From Streptomyces cyaneofuscatus (GTDB lineage Bacteria > Actinomycetota > Actinomycetes > Streptomycetales > Streptomycetaceae): DNA of 64,000 nt. The first letter of the stretch is position 1, and each line of letters opens with the position of its first letter. Position numbers and translations under genes: made by a program. Of this stretch, positions 25,008 through 32,575 are shown piece after piece. Where the stretch lies: positions 62,001-126,000 of the forward strand of contig NZ_JOEM01000017.1 in the NCBI RefSeq assembly GCF_000718135.1, read 5' to 3'. The notes beneath the pieces are model-generated. The model saw only the letters and a program-made list of their open reading frames with translations, was not told the origin of the DNA and did no database searches.

Positions 25008-26089
25008 AGGGCGCTCACCTTCCGGCACCGGACCAGCGCGATGAGGACGGGCGCGCCCACGAGCGCGGTGACGAGTCCGACCCGCAGCTCCCCCGACGGC
25101 AGCACGATCCGGCCGACGATGTCGGCGGCGAGCAGGAAGGCGGGGGCGGCGACGCAGGTGACGGGCAGGATCCACCGCTGGTCGGGCCCGACGAACCAGC
25201 GCACGATGTGCGGCACCATCAGCCCCACGAACGAGATGGGACCCGCTACGGCGACGGAGGTCCCGGCCAGCAGGGTGACGGCGAGGATCAGGACGATCCG
25301 GGTGAACGCCAGGCGCGTGCCCAGCGATTGGGCGAGGTCGTCGCCGAGAGCGAGGACGTTGAGGGAGCCCGCGCTGAGCAGCCCCAGCACGAGACCGGCG
25401 CCGATGAGCGGCAGCGCGATCGGGAGGATGTCCAGCGAGCGGCCGCCGATGGAGCCGACGCCCCAGAACCGCATGACGTCGAAGGTGGCCGTGGACTTGA
25501 GGACCATGGCCGAGGTGAAGCCGCCACACACGGCGGTGAACGCGACACCGGCCAGGGTGAGTTTCACCGGCGTGCCCCGGTCCGCGCCGATCGACCCCAG
25601 GGTGTAGACGAGCACGGTGAGCCCGAACGCGCCCGCCAGCGCGAACCAGATGAACTGACTCGCCGCGGTGAACCCGAGCACGGCGACCGCGAACGTCACC
25701 GCGAGGCTCGCGCCCGCGTTGACGCCGAGGATGCCGGGATCGGCCAGCGGGTTACGGGTGAACGCCTGGATCAGCGCCCCGCTCAGGCCCAGCGCCGTAC
25801 CGGTGACGAGCCCGATCACCGTGCGCGGCACCCGCAGTTCGCGGACCGTCACGTGCTCGTCGGAGTTGTCGAAGCGCAGCAGCGCGTCCCAGACGGTCCC
25901 CGGTGCGATGGGCCGGGCGCCGACCATCACGCTGAGGACGGCCGTCACGAAGAGCAGCGCGAGAGCGGCCAGCAGGATCAGCAGGCGGTACCGGTGGCGC
26001 CGGCGGACCGGACCCGCGGGGTTGCGCGGGTCCGGTCCGGCCTGGCCCGGGGCCGGGGGTGAGGCGGTGGTGGTGGCGGTGGTGGTCAT
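25004..26089 (-). CDS. FecCD family ferric-siderophore permease (first of two)
   Basis: About 361 residues of BtuC/FecD-type permease. Landmarks: VPRTVIGLVTGTALGLSGALIQAFTRNPLADPGILGVNAGASLAVTFA, and the coupling motif VAGPISFVGLMVPHIVRWFVG, then LLAADIVGRIVLPSGELRVGLVTALVGAPVLIALVR. Two ATGs lie two codons apart (26095, 26089); I took 26089 because AGGG then stands 6 bases before it. An open frame to 26350 has no homology-like content. Lies 25 bases after the binding-protein gene, in one operon. Confidence 0.93.
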   Translation of the reverse strand: MTTTATTTASPPAPGQAGPDPRNPAGPVRRRHRYRLLILLAALALLFVTAVLSVMVGARPIAPGTVWDALLRFDNSDEHVTVRELRVPRTVIGLVTGTALGLSGALIQAFTRNPLADPGILGVNAGASLAVTFAVAVLGFTAASQFIWFALAGAFGLTVLVYTLGSIGADRGTPVKLTLAGVAFTAVCGGFTSAMVLKSTATFDVMRFWGVGSIGGRSLDILPIALPLIGAGLVLGLLSAGSLNVLALGDDLAQSLGTRLAFTRIVLILAVTLLAGTSVAVAGPISFVGLMVPHIVRWFVGPDQRWILPVTCVAAPAFLLAADIVGRIVLPSGELRVGLVTALVGAPVLIALVRCRKVSAL

Positions 26090-26114
26090 CGTCATCCCTG
26101 ACAGGCGTGGCGGA

Positions 26115-27203
26115 TCAGGAGCCCGCGCCGGTGTTGCCCCTGCCCGCGACGGCATCGGCGAGCATCGGCACATAGCGTTCGAGACCCCATGGGATGGAGA
26201 GCACGGTCGGTCCGCTGGTCGCCATCGCCAGCTGCGGGTCCTGGACGAAGGCGTAGTGCTTGCCGGCGATCGGCTTCCAGCGGGAGAAGAGCGGGTCCTT
26301 GAGGGAGTACGTGACCTCGGCCGGGGCGTTCGCCCAGGCCACGACCACATCGGCCTCGATCGAGTCGAGCTTCTCCAGGCTGACGCCGCCGTACCAGTTG
26401 GTGCCCTTGGCGGTGGCGGCGATCGTGCTCATCGACGGGGTGTTCTTGAAGCCGATCTCCGTCAGCAGCCGGACCCGGGCGTCGTACTCGAGATAGAGAC
26501 CGGCCTCCGTCGACCCGGGAGTGAGGGCGACCGCGTAGGTGAACGTCTTGTCCTTGAACTCCGGGTGGTCCACGGCGACCGCCGCCAACTGCCCGCCGAC
26601 GTCCTCGACCAGGCCCTCGGCCTTCTTCTCCTCGCCCATCGCCTTGCCGATGGTGCGGGTCATCTCCTGCCAGGTTCCGCCGTCCCAGGGCTTCTTGAGG
26701 TAGGGGAGCGTGGGGGCGATCTCGGTGAGGCGCTTGTAGTCGACGTCCGAGATGCCGGAGTACAGGCCGATGATGAGGTCGGGTTCGAGGGAGAGGATCT
26801 GCTCGAAGTCGATCTCGCCCGCGTCGCCGTACTTCAGCGTCTCGGGCAGGGGCCCGCCGAGCTTCTCGACCTGGGTGCGGAACCAGGGGGTGTACCCGTC
26901 CTTGTCGCCGCCCCACTGCTCGTCCACCCCGACCGGCACGCTGCCGAGCGCGGCGACGACGTCCAGCGACATCCAGCTGAGCGTGACGATGCGCCGGGGC
27001 TTCTCCTTGATGGTGGTGGTGCCGTGGGCGTGCTTGATGTCCACGGGGAAGCTGTTGGACGCGCCGTCGGCCTTCGCCTCGGTCGCGGTCTTCCCGGACT
27101 CACCGCTGCCGCAGCCTCCCAGGACGAGTACGGCGCCGATGGCGAGCGCCAGGACACGGGCCAGCGGGCCCGTTCGGCGTCCGGCCGGAATGGATGGGGA
27201 CAC
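26115..27203 (-). CDS. Iron-siderophore-binding lipoprotein
   Basis: Cell-surface substrate-binding protein of the FecB/FhuD class. The signal sequence ends in the lipobox LVLGGC with Cys31, after which diacylglycerol attachment anchors it outside the membrane. The mature chain has KPRRIVTLSWMSLDVVAALGSVPVGVD and FEQILSLEPDLIIGLYSGISD, the two-lobed helical-backbone fold of class III binding proteins. Start GTG 27203 is set by GAGGAG 6 bases ahead; the longer frame to 27326 would bury the signal peptide. 362 residues. First gene of the leftward iron operon, with a degenerate iron box ~35 bases upstream. Confidence 0.94.
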   Translation of the reverse strand: MSPSIPAGRRTGPLARVLALAIGAVLVLGGCGSGESGKTATEAKADGASNSFPVDIKHAHGTTTIKEKPRRIVTLSWMSLDVVAALGSVPVGVDEQWGGDKDGYTPWFRTQVEKLGGPLPETLKYGDAGEIDFEQILSLEPDLIIGLYSGISDVDYKRLTEIAPTLPYLKKPWDGGTWQEMTRTIGKAMGEEKKAEGLVEDVGGQLAAVAVDHPEFKDKTFTYAVALTPGSTEAGLYLEYDARVRLLTEIGFKNTPSMSTIAATAKGTNWYGGVSLEKLDSIEADVVVAWANAPAEVTYSLKDPLFSRWKPIAGKHYAFVQDPQLAMATSGPTVLSIPWGLERYVPMLADAVAGRGNTGAGS

Positions 27204-27238
27204 GGTTCTCCTCGGATCGGGACAGCGGGACGGGTGGG

Positions 27239-27257
27239 TCAGGTAACCCTTACCTCG
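27239..27257. promoter_or_regulatory. Degenerate iron box upstream of the siderophore operon
   Basis: tcaggtaacccttacctcg matches 12 of 19 positions of the actinobacterial DmdR/IdeR/DtxR consensus TTAGGTTAGGCTAACCTAA, including both AGGT/ACCT half-sites. It lies 36 bases before the binding-protein start codon, where a metal-loaded repressor would block transcription when iron is sufficient. Confidence 0.65.
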
Positions 27258-27354
27258 CTGAACGCTAGAAGGGCCGGAGGCCGAGGAGGGTCGCGAACGG
27301 GCCAGGATGCGTCGCGGATCGGCCACGCGTGAGGTGCGTGGTGGGTAGTGGGTA

Positions 27355-28218
27355 TCAGTGGCCGGCGGGAGCGAGCGTCGACTGCTCGCGCAGATACGCG
27401 GTCGGGCTGGTCCCGGTCACCCGGCGGAAGGCCGCGGAGAATGCGCTCGTCGTGGAGTAGCCGCAGCGGTGCGCGACCAGATTGACCGGGCGGCCCTGGG
27501 CGAGCAGGGTCGTCGCCGCGGACATCCGGACCAGCGACCGCCACCGGGTGAACGACATCCCGACGTCCCGGGCGAACGCCCGCGTGACCGTCCGCACGCT
27601 CAGCGCGTGGAGCGCCGACCACTCCTCCAGCGACAGGTCGCTCTCCGGGTCCCGCATGATGTCCTCGGCCATGGCCCGGATCCGCGGGTCCTCGGGGACG
27701 GGGACCTCCATCGCCGCGTGCGGGTCCTCCTCCAGCATCTCGATGATGAGCCGCTGGGCCCGCAGCCGCCGGTCGTCGGGCATGGAGTTGGCGTCGAGGT
27801 GCAGCAGCATCTCCTGGAGCGCGCGCCCCATCCGCAGGGAGCGCGCGGCGTTCCAGTGCGGCGGGATCGCCGCCCGGGTCACATAGGTGTAGCAGGCCAC
27901 GCTCCCCGGATCGGGATGCGAGGCGTGCGGGGTGCCCGGCGGCATCCAGGCGGCCTGACCGGGTACGAGGCGGCGCACCGTGTTCCGGGTGTGCAGGGTC
28001 GTGGTGCCGGTGTGCGGCCAGACCAGGAGGGCGTCGTCGTGGGTGTGCACCCCGCTCGCGGACGAACCGGCGGGGGCGGGGCTGTCGAGGACCGCGGTGG
28101 TGAGCAGGTAGGGCGCCTCCACCACGGGTCCGCCGACCGACGGCTCGGCCCAGCGGAGCAGGGTCGCCGAGAGCGTCTCCGCGCGCCCGCGACCGGGGGA
28201 AACCACCGAAACCGACAT
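27355..28218 (-). CDS. AraC family regulator with cupin-like N-terminus
   Basis: 287 residues. The N-terminal ~130 residues form a cupin-type sensing domain (VHTHDDALLVWPHTGTTTLHTR...PGQAAWMPPGTPH). The C-terminal ~100 residues are a double helix-turn-helix of the AraC/XylS type (SVRTVTRAFARDVGMSFTRWRSLVRMSAATTLLAQGRPVNLVAHRCGYSTTSAFSAAFRRVTGTSPTAYL). ATG 28218 lies inside a 36-base palindrome that contains an iron box, and there is no clear ribosome-binding site, so the message may be nearly leaderless. It is upstream of and codirectional with the siderophore operon, and is probably its iron-responsive activator (inference). Confidence 0.92.
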   Translation of the reverse strand: MSVSVVSPGRGRAETLSATLLRWAEPSVGGPVVEAPYLLTTAVLDSPAPAGSSASGVHTHDDALLVWPHTGTTTLHTRNTVRRLVPGQAAWMPPGTPHASHPDPGSVACYTYVTRAAIPPHWNAARSLRMGRALQEMLLHLDANSMPDDRRLRAQRLIIEMLEEDPHAAMEVPVPEDPRIRAMAEDIMRDPESDLSLEEWSALHALSVRTVTRAFARDVGMSFTRWRSLVRMSAATTLLAQGRPVNLVAHRCGYSTTSAFSAAFRRVTGTSPTAYLREQSTLAPAGH

Positions 28219-28248
28219 GGAGGTTAGGGTAACCTAACCTCCATGTCG
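28213..28248. promoter_or_regulatory. 36-base palindrome with strong iron box over the AraC start codon
   Basis: Fourteen-base arms cgacatggaggtta and taacctccatgtcg flank gggtaacc. Within it TTAGGGTAACCTAACCTCC (28224-28242) matches 14 of 19 iron-box consensus positions. The left arm includes the AraC ATG. It occupies the whole 35-base gap between the peptidase stop and the AraC start, so it could act as operator, as an RNA hairpin over the start codon, or as terminator for the peptidase gene. Confidence 0.8.
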
Positions 28249-28253
28249 CCGGG

Positions 28254-29903
28254 TCAGCAGGTCGCCCCTGGGCGGACCCGCTCCCCCTTCACCAGGTAGG
28301 CGTCGACCTTCGCGGTGACACAGGCGTCGCCCCGCCCGTACGCGGTGTGGCCGAGCCCCTCGTACGTCAGCAGCATCCCCTGCGGGAACTGCTCCGCCAG
28401 ACTCACCGACTCCTCGTACGGGGTGGCCGGATCGCCCGTCGTGCCCACGACCAGGACCGGCGGTACGCCGTCCGCGTCCACCCGCTGCGGGCGCCGGCCG
28501 CCGGACGGCCAGTCGCGGCAGGTGAGTTCGGCGGTCACCCCGGCGGTGCCGTAGACCCCGGCTGCCTGGTCTGCGGGGGCGAGGGCGTCCCAGTAGGGGC
28601 GCAGGGAGCGGGGGTGGGGGACGTCGAGGCAGTTGACGGCGGTGAGCGCGGCGTCGCCGTTGTCGGCGGGGGGCTCGGGGGTTTCGTCCTCCTCCTGCTG
28701 TCCTTCAGCGGTGCCGGGGTCCTCGGTCCCCTCCTCGGTCTCCTCTTCGTCGTCCAGCGCGCCCAGCTTCGTCGCGTCCCCCTGGTCCGCCTCCCGCAGC
28801 GCCTCCGACAGCGGCTCCCACTGGTCCTCCGGCGTGTACATCGCCATGGAGACCGCGTGGAGGACGGCAGTCGCGTCCATGCCGCCGTACTCCGCGTACG
28901 TACTGTCCTCCCCGACCGGCAGCGGCTCGCGGTCGGCTCGCTGGTAGAGGCGCTCGATCAGCGCCCGTATCTCCTGAGGGCTTGCGCCGGGGCAGCTGTC
29001 CCCGGCGATCTCCGCGCACTGCTCGGCGTAGTCGTCCACGCTCCGGCGGAAGCCGGCCGACTGGCTGATCACCCGCTGCCGCCAGTCCAGCGACGGGTCG
29101 ATCGCACCGTCCAGGACCATGGCGCGGACCCGGCGCGGGAACTGCTCGGCGTACGAGGTGCCCAGGCTCGTCCCGTACGACCAGCCCAGGTAGGTGAGTC
29201 GGCGCTCCCCGAGCGCCGCGCGCAGGACGTCCAGGTCGCGGGCCGCGTCCTCGGTGCCGACGTGCCGGAGGATCGGGCCGCTGTGCTCCTCGCAGTCCTC
29301 GGCGGCGGTGCGAGCGCCCGAGGCGGCGGCCGAGCGGTCGGCTTCGGTGCGGGGGTGCAGGGGCGCGACGGCGTCGGAGGAGTCCTCCGGGGTCTCCTCC
29401 GTCTCCTCCGCCTCCGGCTCAGCCTCGGCCGGTTCGCAGGTGAGGGCCGGGATGCTTCCCCCGACCCCGCGCGGGTCGAAGCTGATGATGTCGAAGCGGG
29501 CCCGTACCGCCGCGCCGAACGACTCGTCCATCCCCTCCTCCAGCGAGCTCGCCCCGCCCGCGCCGGGCCCGCCCGGGTTGTAGACGAGCGAGCCGATGCG
29601 CCGGGCCGGACCCGTCGCGGCCGCGCGCGCCACCGGGAGCACGAACGTCCGGCCGTTCCCGGGGCGCGCGTAGTCCAGGGGGACCGTCAGCCGCGCGCAC
29701 TCGTACCCGTCCGTCGCGCAGTCCGTCCACTGAAGCCGCTGGCCGTAGAACGGTTTCAGGTCGGGGCGGGAGGCCGGGTCGGCGGCCCGCGCCTTGCCCG
29801 TGGCGGGGGCCGGGCCGCCCGTGCAGGCGGTGAGGGAGAGGGCGCCGAGGAGGGCCAGGGCGGTGTTCGTGAGGGCGGGGCGGCGACGGACGGCGCGGTT
29901 CAA
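28254..29903 (-). CDS. Secreted alpha/beta-hydrolase, tripeptidyl-aminopeptidase type lipoprotein
   Basis: Exported serine aminopeptidase related to Streptomyces Tap/Slp enzymes, which remove short N-terminal peptides outside the cell. TTG 29903 is chosen because GGGAG precedes it and it gives a lipoprotein signal (ALALLGALSLTAC, Cys27); the longer frame to 29948 lacks this. GSLVYNPGGPGAGG forms the oxyanion region, YLGWSYGTSLG holds the nucleophilic Ser, and the C-terminal TAP-like domain has VLVVGTTGDPATPYE and GLGHTAYG with Asp and His. An unusual acidic insert (about DEEEETEEGTEDPG, rich in Glu/Asp) lies near residue 385. 549 residues. Confidence 0.93.
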   Translation of the reverse strand: MNRAVRRRPALTNTALALLGALSLTACTGGPAPATGKARAADPASRPDLKPFYGQRLQWTDCATDGYECARLTVPLDYARPGNGRTFVLPVARAAATGPARRIGSLVYNPGGPGAGGASSLEEGMDESFGAAVRARFDIISFDPRGVGGSIPALTCEPAEAEPEAEETEETPEDSSDAVAPLHPRTEADRSAAASGARTAAEDCEEHSGPILRHVGTEDAARDLDVLRAALGERRLTYLGWSYGTSLGTSYAEQFPRRVRAMVLDGAIDPSLDWRQRVISQSAGFRRSVDDYAEQCAEIAGDSCPGASPQEIRALIERLYQRADREPLPVGEDSTYAEYGGMDATAVLHAVSMAMYTPEDQWEPLSEALREADQGDATKLGALDDEEETEEGTEDPGTAEGQQEEDETPEPPADNGDAALTAVNCLDVPHPRSLRPYWDALAPADQAAGVYGTAGVTAELTCRDWPSGGRRPQRVDADGVPPVLVVGTTGDPATPYEESVSLAEQFPQGMLLTYEGLGHTAYGRGDACVTAKVDAYLVKGERVRPGATC

Positions 29904-29921
29904 CGGAGTGCTCCCTGAAGA

Positions 29922-29941
29922 GGGTCGGGTGGTTCCGACCC
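29922..29941 (-). terminator. Hairpin between histidine kinase and peptidase genes
   Basis: Arms GGGTCGG and CCGACCC with a 6-base loop, 46 bases past the histidine-kinase stop and just ahead of the peptidase ribosome-binding site. Suitable as terminator for the leftward two-component operon. Confidence 0.5.
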
Positions 29942-29987
29942 GAAGCATTCCTGGGCGATGCTGAGGTTTTGATGAGGCGCCGTGCGG

Positions 29988-31349
29988 TCAGCCCTCGGTG
30001 GCCGGGCCCCCGGCGGGCAGGCGCAGCACGAACCGGGCCCCGCCGCGCCGCCCGGGTTCCGCCGTGAGGCTGCCGCCGTGGGCGTGGGCGACCCAGGAGG
30101 CGATCGACAGGCCCAGCCCCGTCGACCCCGAACCGCTGCGGAACCGGTCGAAGAGCGCGCCCGCCACCTCGGGCGGCAGCCCCGGCCCCGCGTCCTCCAC
30201 CGTGACGGTCGTGGCGGCCCCGTCGCCGTCGACGGTCACCTCCACCTCGGCCGGCTCACCGGGGCGGTGGCCGTGGACGAGCGCGTTGCCGACCAGATTG
30301 GCCACCGCACGGCGTACGAGATCGGGGTCGGCGACCACCACCACGGCCCGCTCCGCCCGGACCGCCACCCGCTGCCCCTCGCCCGCCGCGTCCTCCACGA
30401 CGGCCTCCACCAACTGGTCCAGCCGCAACGGCTCCACCGCGAGCACGGCCGTCCCCGCCATCAGCCGGGCCCGGGTGAGCAGCCCGTCGACCAGCGTGCC
30501 CATGCCCTCCGCGAGCCGCAGTGTGCGCCGGTGCACATCGGTGCTGTCCGTCTCACCGCGCAGCGCGGTCTCGGCGAGCGTCCGCAGCGAGGCCGCCGGC
30601 GTACGCAGGTCGTGCGCGGCATCCGTCAGGAACGACTCCTGCCGGTCCAGCGCCTCCAGCGCCGGCCGGACCGCCCGCCCCGAGAGCAGGTGCCCGACCC
30701 CGGCCGACAGGAGGACCAGCAGGGCGCACCCGCCGCTCACCACCCAGGTCAGCCGCCGGTGGTCGGCCCGCTGGGCCGACGCGTCCGCCACGGTGACGAG
30801 GGCCCCCTGCGGCGCCGCGTCCTCCTCCGCGTCCGGCGGATAGAAGGGCAGCGCGAACATCCGCACCGGCTCGCCGTCCGCCGTCCGCGCGTCCCGGGAC
30901 CGGGGCTCGTCGGCCCGTACGGCGGTGGCGGCGGCCTGCCGTACGGCTCCGGCGGGCATGGTGAGACAGGGGCGGCGAGGGGCGTGCTCGACGACCAGCT
31001 CCCCGGGAGCAGGCGTGACGGACGGCTCCCCGGGAGCCGCCGGTACCGAGAGCAGGAAGAGCGGCGGGCACGCGGTCCCCGCGTTGTCGAGCAGCACCTC
31101 GGTGTCCAGCCGGCCGTCGTCGTCGGTCTCCAGCAGACCCAGCGCCCAGTTGGTGTCGGCGCTCATGCCCTGGTCCAGCTGTTCGCGCCAGCGCACGCCG
31201 TCACTGCGCACCGCCAGGACGGCCATCGCGACCAGCCCCGCCGCACTGGTCAGCGCGAACAGCACGGTGATGCGCCGGCGCAGCCTCCGTACGCGCGCCG
31301 TCGGCGTCAGCGCGCGGGCGGAGCGGAACGGAGGGCGAACGGCCCTCAT
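29988..31349 (-). CDS. Sensor histidine kinase
   Basis: Membrane sensor kinase of 453 residues. First transmembrane helix at ~28-48 (ITVLFALTSAAGLVAMAVLAV), an extracytoplasmic sensor of ~145 residues with two Cys (GTACPPLF, RRPCLTM) that might form a disulphide, and a second helix (WVVSGGCALLVLLSAGVGHLL). The dimerisation H box is ESFLTDAAHDLRTPAASL with the phospho-accepting His; the ATPase domain has NLVGNALVHG (N box), VEDAGPGLP (G1) and GSTGLGLSIASWVA (G2). A HAMP domain is minimal. ATG 31349 overlaps the response-regulator stop (ATGA). The longer frame to 31673 is antisense to the regulator and rejected. Signal unknown. Confidence 0.94.
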   Translation of the reverse strand: MRAVRPPFRSARALTPTARVRRLRRRITVLFALTSAAGLVAMAVLAVRSDGVRWREQLDQGMSADTNWALGLLETDDDGRLDTEVLLDNAGTACPPLFLLSVPAAPGEPSVTPAPGELVVEHAPRRPCLTMPAGAVRQAAATAVRADEPRSRDARTADGEPVRMFALPFYPPDAEEDAAPQGALVTVADASAQRADHRRLTWVVSGGCALLVLLSAGVGHLLSGRAVRPALEALDRQESFLTDAAHDLRTPAASLRTLAETALRGETDSTDVHRRTLRLAEGMGTLVDGLLTRARLMAGTAVLAVEPLRLDQLVEAVVEDAAGEGQRVAVRAERAVVVVADPDLVRRAVANLVGNALVHGHRPGEPAEVEVTVDGDGAATTVTVEDAGPGLPPEVAGALFDRFRSGSGSTGLGLSIASWVAHAHGGSLTAEPGRRGGARFVLRLPAGGPATEG

Positions 31350-32017
31350 CGGGTGGACTCGTCGGCCAGGCGGTAGCCGACGCCGCGCACGGTGTGGACG
31401 AGCGGAGGCCCGCCGAGCTTCCGCCGCAGCTGCGAGATCAGCACCTCCAGGACGTTGGACTGCGGCTCCGCCATCTCGTCCCAGCAGCTCTCGATCAGCT
31501 CCGCCCGGCCCACCGCCTGGTCGGCGCGGGTGGCCAGCACTTCCAGGACCGCGAACTCCCGGCGGGTGAAGGTCAACAGGACGCCCGCCCGGCGCACCTG
31601 GCGCCGGGCGGTGTCGATCTCCACGTCCCCGACCCGCAGCACCGGCGGGCTCACGGCCGGAGCGCGGCGGCACAGGCTGCGCACCCGGGCGACCAGCTCC
31701 GGCACGGCGAACGGCTTGACCAGATAGTCGTCACCGCCCCGGGCGAACCCCTCCACCCGGTCGGCGACGGTGTCCCGTGCGGTGAGGAACAGCACCGGAA
31801 CGGCCCGTCCGCTCCGCCGGAGCTCCTCCACATAGTCGGCGGCGTCCCCCGAGGGCAGCATCCGGTCGAATACGGCGCAGTCGTACGCGGTGACGAACAG
31901 GACCTCGTCCGCCTGCGGCAGATCGACCGCCTCGTCGACCGCGAGACCGGCGGCCCGCAGCGCGGCGGCCACCCCGAACCGGAGGTTGGCGTCGTCCTCG
32001 ACCAGCAGCACTCTCAC
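31346..32017 (-). CDS. OmpR family response regulator
   Basis: 223 residues. Receiver domain with acidic pocket VEDD (7-9), phospho-accepting Asp51 (FDRMLPSGD), switch Thr (LFLTAR) and Lys in VKPF. The C-terminal winged helix runs LTFTRREFAVLEVLATRADQAVGRAELIESCWDE...VLEVLISQLRRKLGG...VRGVGYRLAD. Partner of the overlapping kinase gene. A 48-residue membrane-peptide gene lies 46 bases upstream in the same direction and may share the promoter or be a target. Confidence 0.96.
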   Translation of the reverse strand: MRVLLVEDDANLRFGVAAALRAAGLAVDEAVDLPQADEVLFVTAYDCAVFDRMLPSGDAADYVEELRRSGRAVPVLFLTARDTVADRVEGFARGGDDYLVKPFAVPELVARVRSLCRRAPAVSPPVLRVGDVEIDTARRQVRRAGVLLTFTRREFAVLEVLATRADQAVGRAELIESCWDEMAEPQSNVLEVLISQLRRKLGGPPLVHTVRGVGYRLADESTR

Positions 32018-32063
32018 GTCGACACCCTAGGACCGATCGGTACAGCGACGTCGCGCCGGGGCC

Positions 32064-32210
32064 TCACACGGAGAACTCCTCGCCGGGGCCGTTGTCCTCG
32101 TCCGCGTCGGCCTGCACGGCGTTGTCGGCATGGACCGTACAGACCGTGCCGCCGGCCAGCATCAGCAGCATCGCCAGCCCGCCGAGTACGAATGCCGTGC
32201 TGAATTCCAT
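32064..32210 (-). CDS. Small single-span membrane peptide, 48 residues
   Basis: MEFSTAFVLGGLAMLLMLAG then a short GTVCTVHADN junction and an acidic tail (ADADEDNGPGEEF). One hydrophobic helix spans about residues 5-22, so it is either a single-pass membrane protein or a small secreted protein. ATG 32210 follows gaaggtgcg by a short spacer. It is in the same direction as, and 46 bases ahead of, the response regulator. No family recognised; the position next to a two-component pair suggests an accessory or signalling role, which is inference. Confidence 0.6.
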   Translation of the reverse strand: MEFSTAFVLGGLAMLLMLAGGTVCTVHADNAVQADADEDNGPGEEFSV

Positions 32211-32391
32211 GGAGCGCACCTTCGGAGCAGCGCGGCCAAGGATTCGCCTTCGCGCCATCGGCCGGGAATTGCCAGGGCGTGCAGAACACCACCTGGTCGT
32301 ATCATCCGCACGCCGCAACACGCTGCTCGCCCGCACGCGACCCGAACGCGCCGTCCGACAGCCCCCCGTACGGAGTCGGGGGAGCGTGAAA

Positions 32392-32451
32392 CGTGGCACA
32401 GAAGGGCGTGGCAGAAAGGGGCGTCGCACAGAGAGACGTGGCACAAAAGGA
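32392..32451. repeat. Four tandem 15-base repeats upstream of rph
   Basis: Units at 32392-32406, 32407-32421, 32422-32436 and 32437-32451 follow cgtggcacagaaggg with 1-6 changes each. Purine-rich on the plus strand. In one frame they read VAQKG, VAERG, VAQRD, VAQKE. They lie in the 361-base gap between the membrane-peptide gene and rph; the rest of that gap holds the rifamycin element described separately and nothing else I can name. Confidence 0.75.
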
Positions 32452-32575
32452 AAGGCAAGGAGAGCCCTCTCCCTGCCGTGTTCAACATATAGCGCACCGG
32501 GGGGCTTGCCACAAGGCCCGGGGCAGCGCGCAAAATCGTCCGCCGTGCCCCGAACCACGGAGGAAACAGGAATGA
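32393..32575 (+). other. Possible 60-codon upstream frame overlapping the rph start (ATGA)
   Basis: An open frame from GTG 32393 runs through the four 15-base repeats and the rifamycin element and ends in TGA at 32573-32575, sharing ATGA with the rph start at 32572. Codon composition is poor and no good ribosome-binding site precedes it, so it may be chance. If translated it could couple to rph. Confidence 0.2.
32501..32519. promoter_or_regulatory. Rifamycin-associated element (RAE) upstream of rph
   Basis: ggggcttgccacaaggccc matches 17 of 19 positions of the published RAE consensus GGGGCTTGCGGCAAGGCCC, the cis element found upstream of rifampin-inactivation genes in actinomycetes. It ends 52 bases before the rph start codon. 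A weak -10-like tatagc lies at 32488-32493. Confidence 0.88.
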
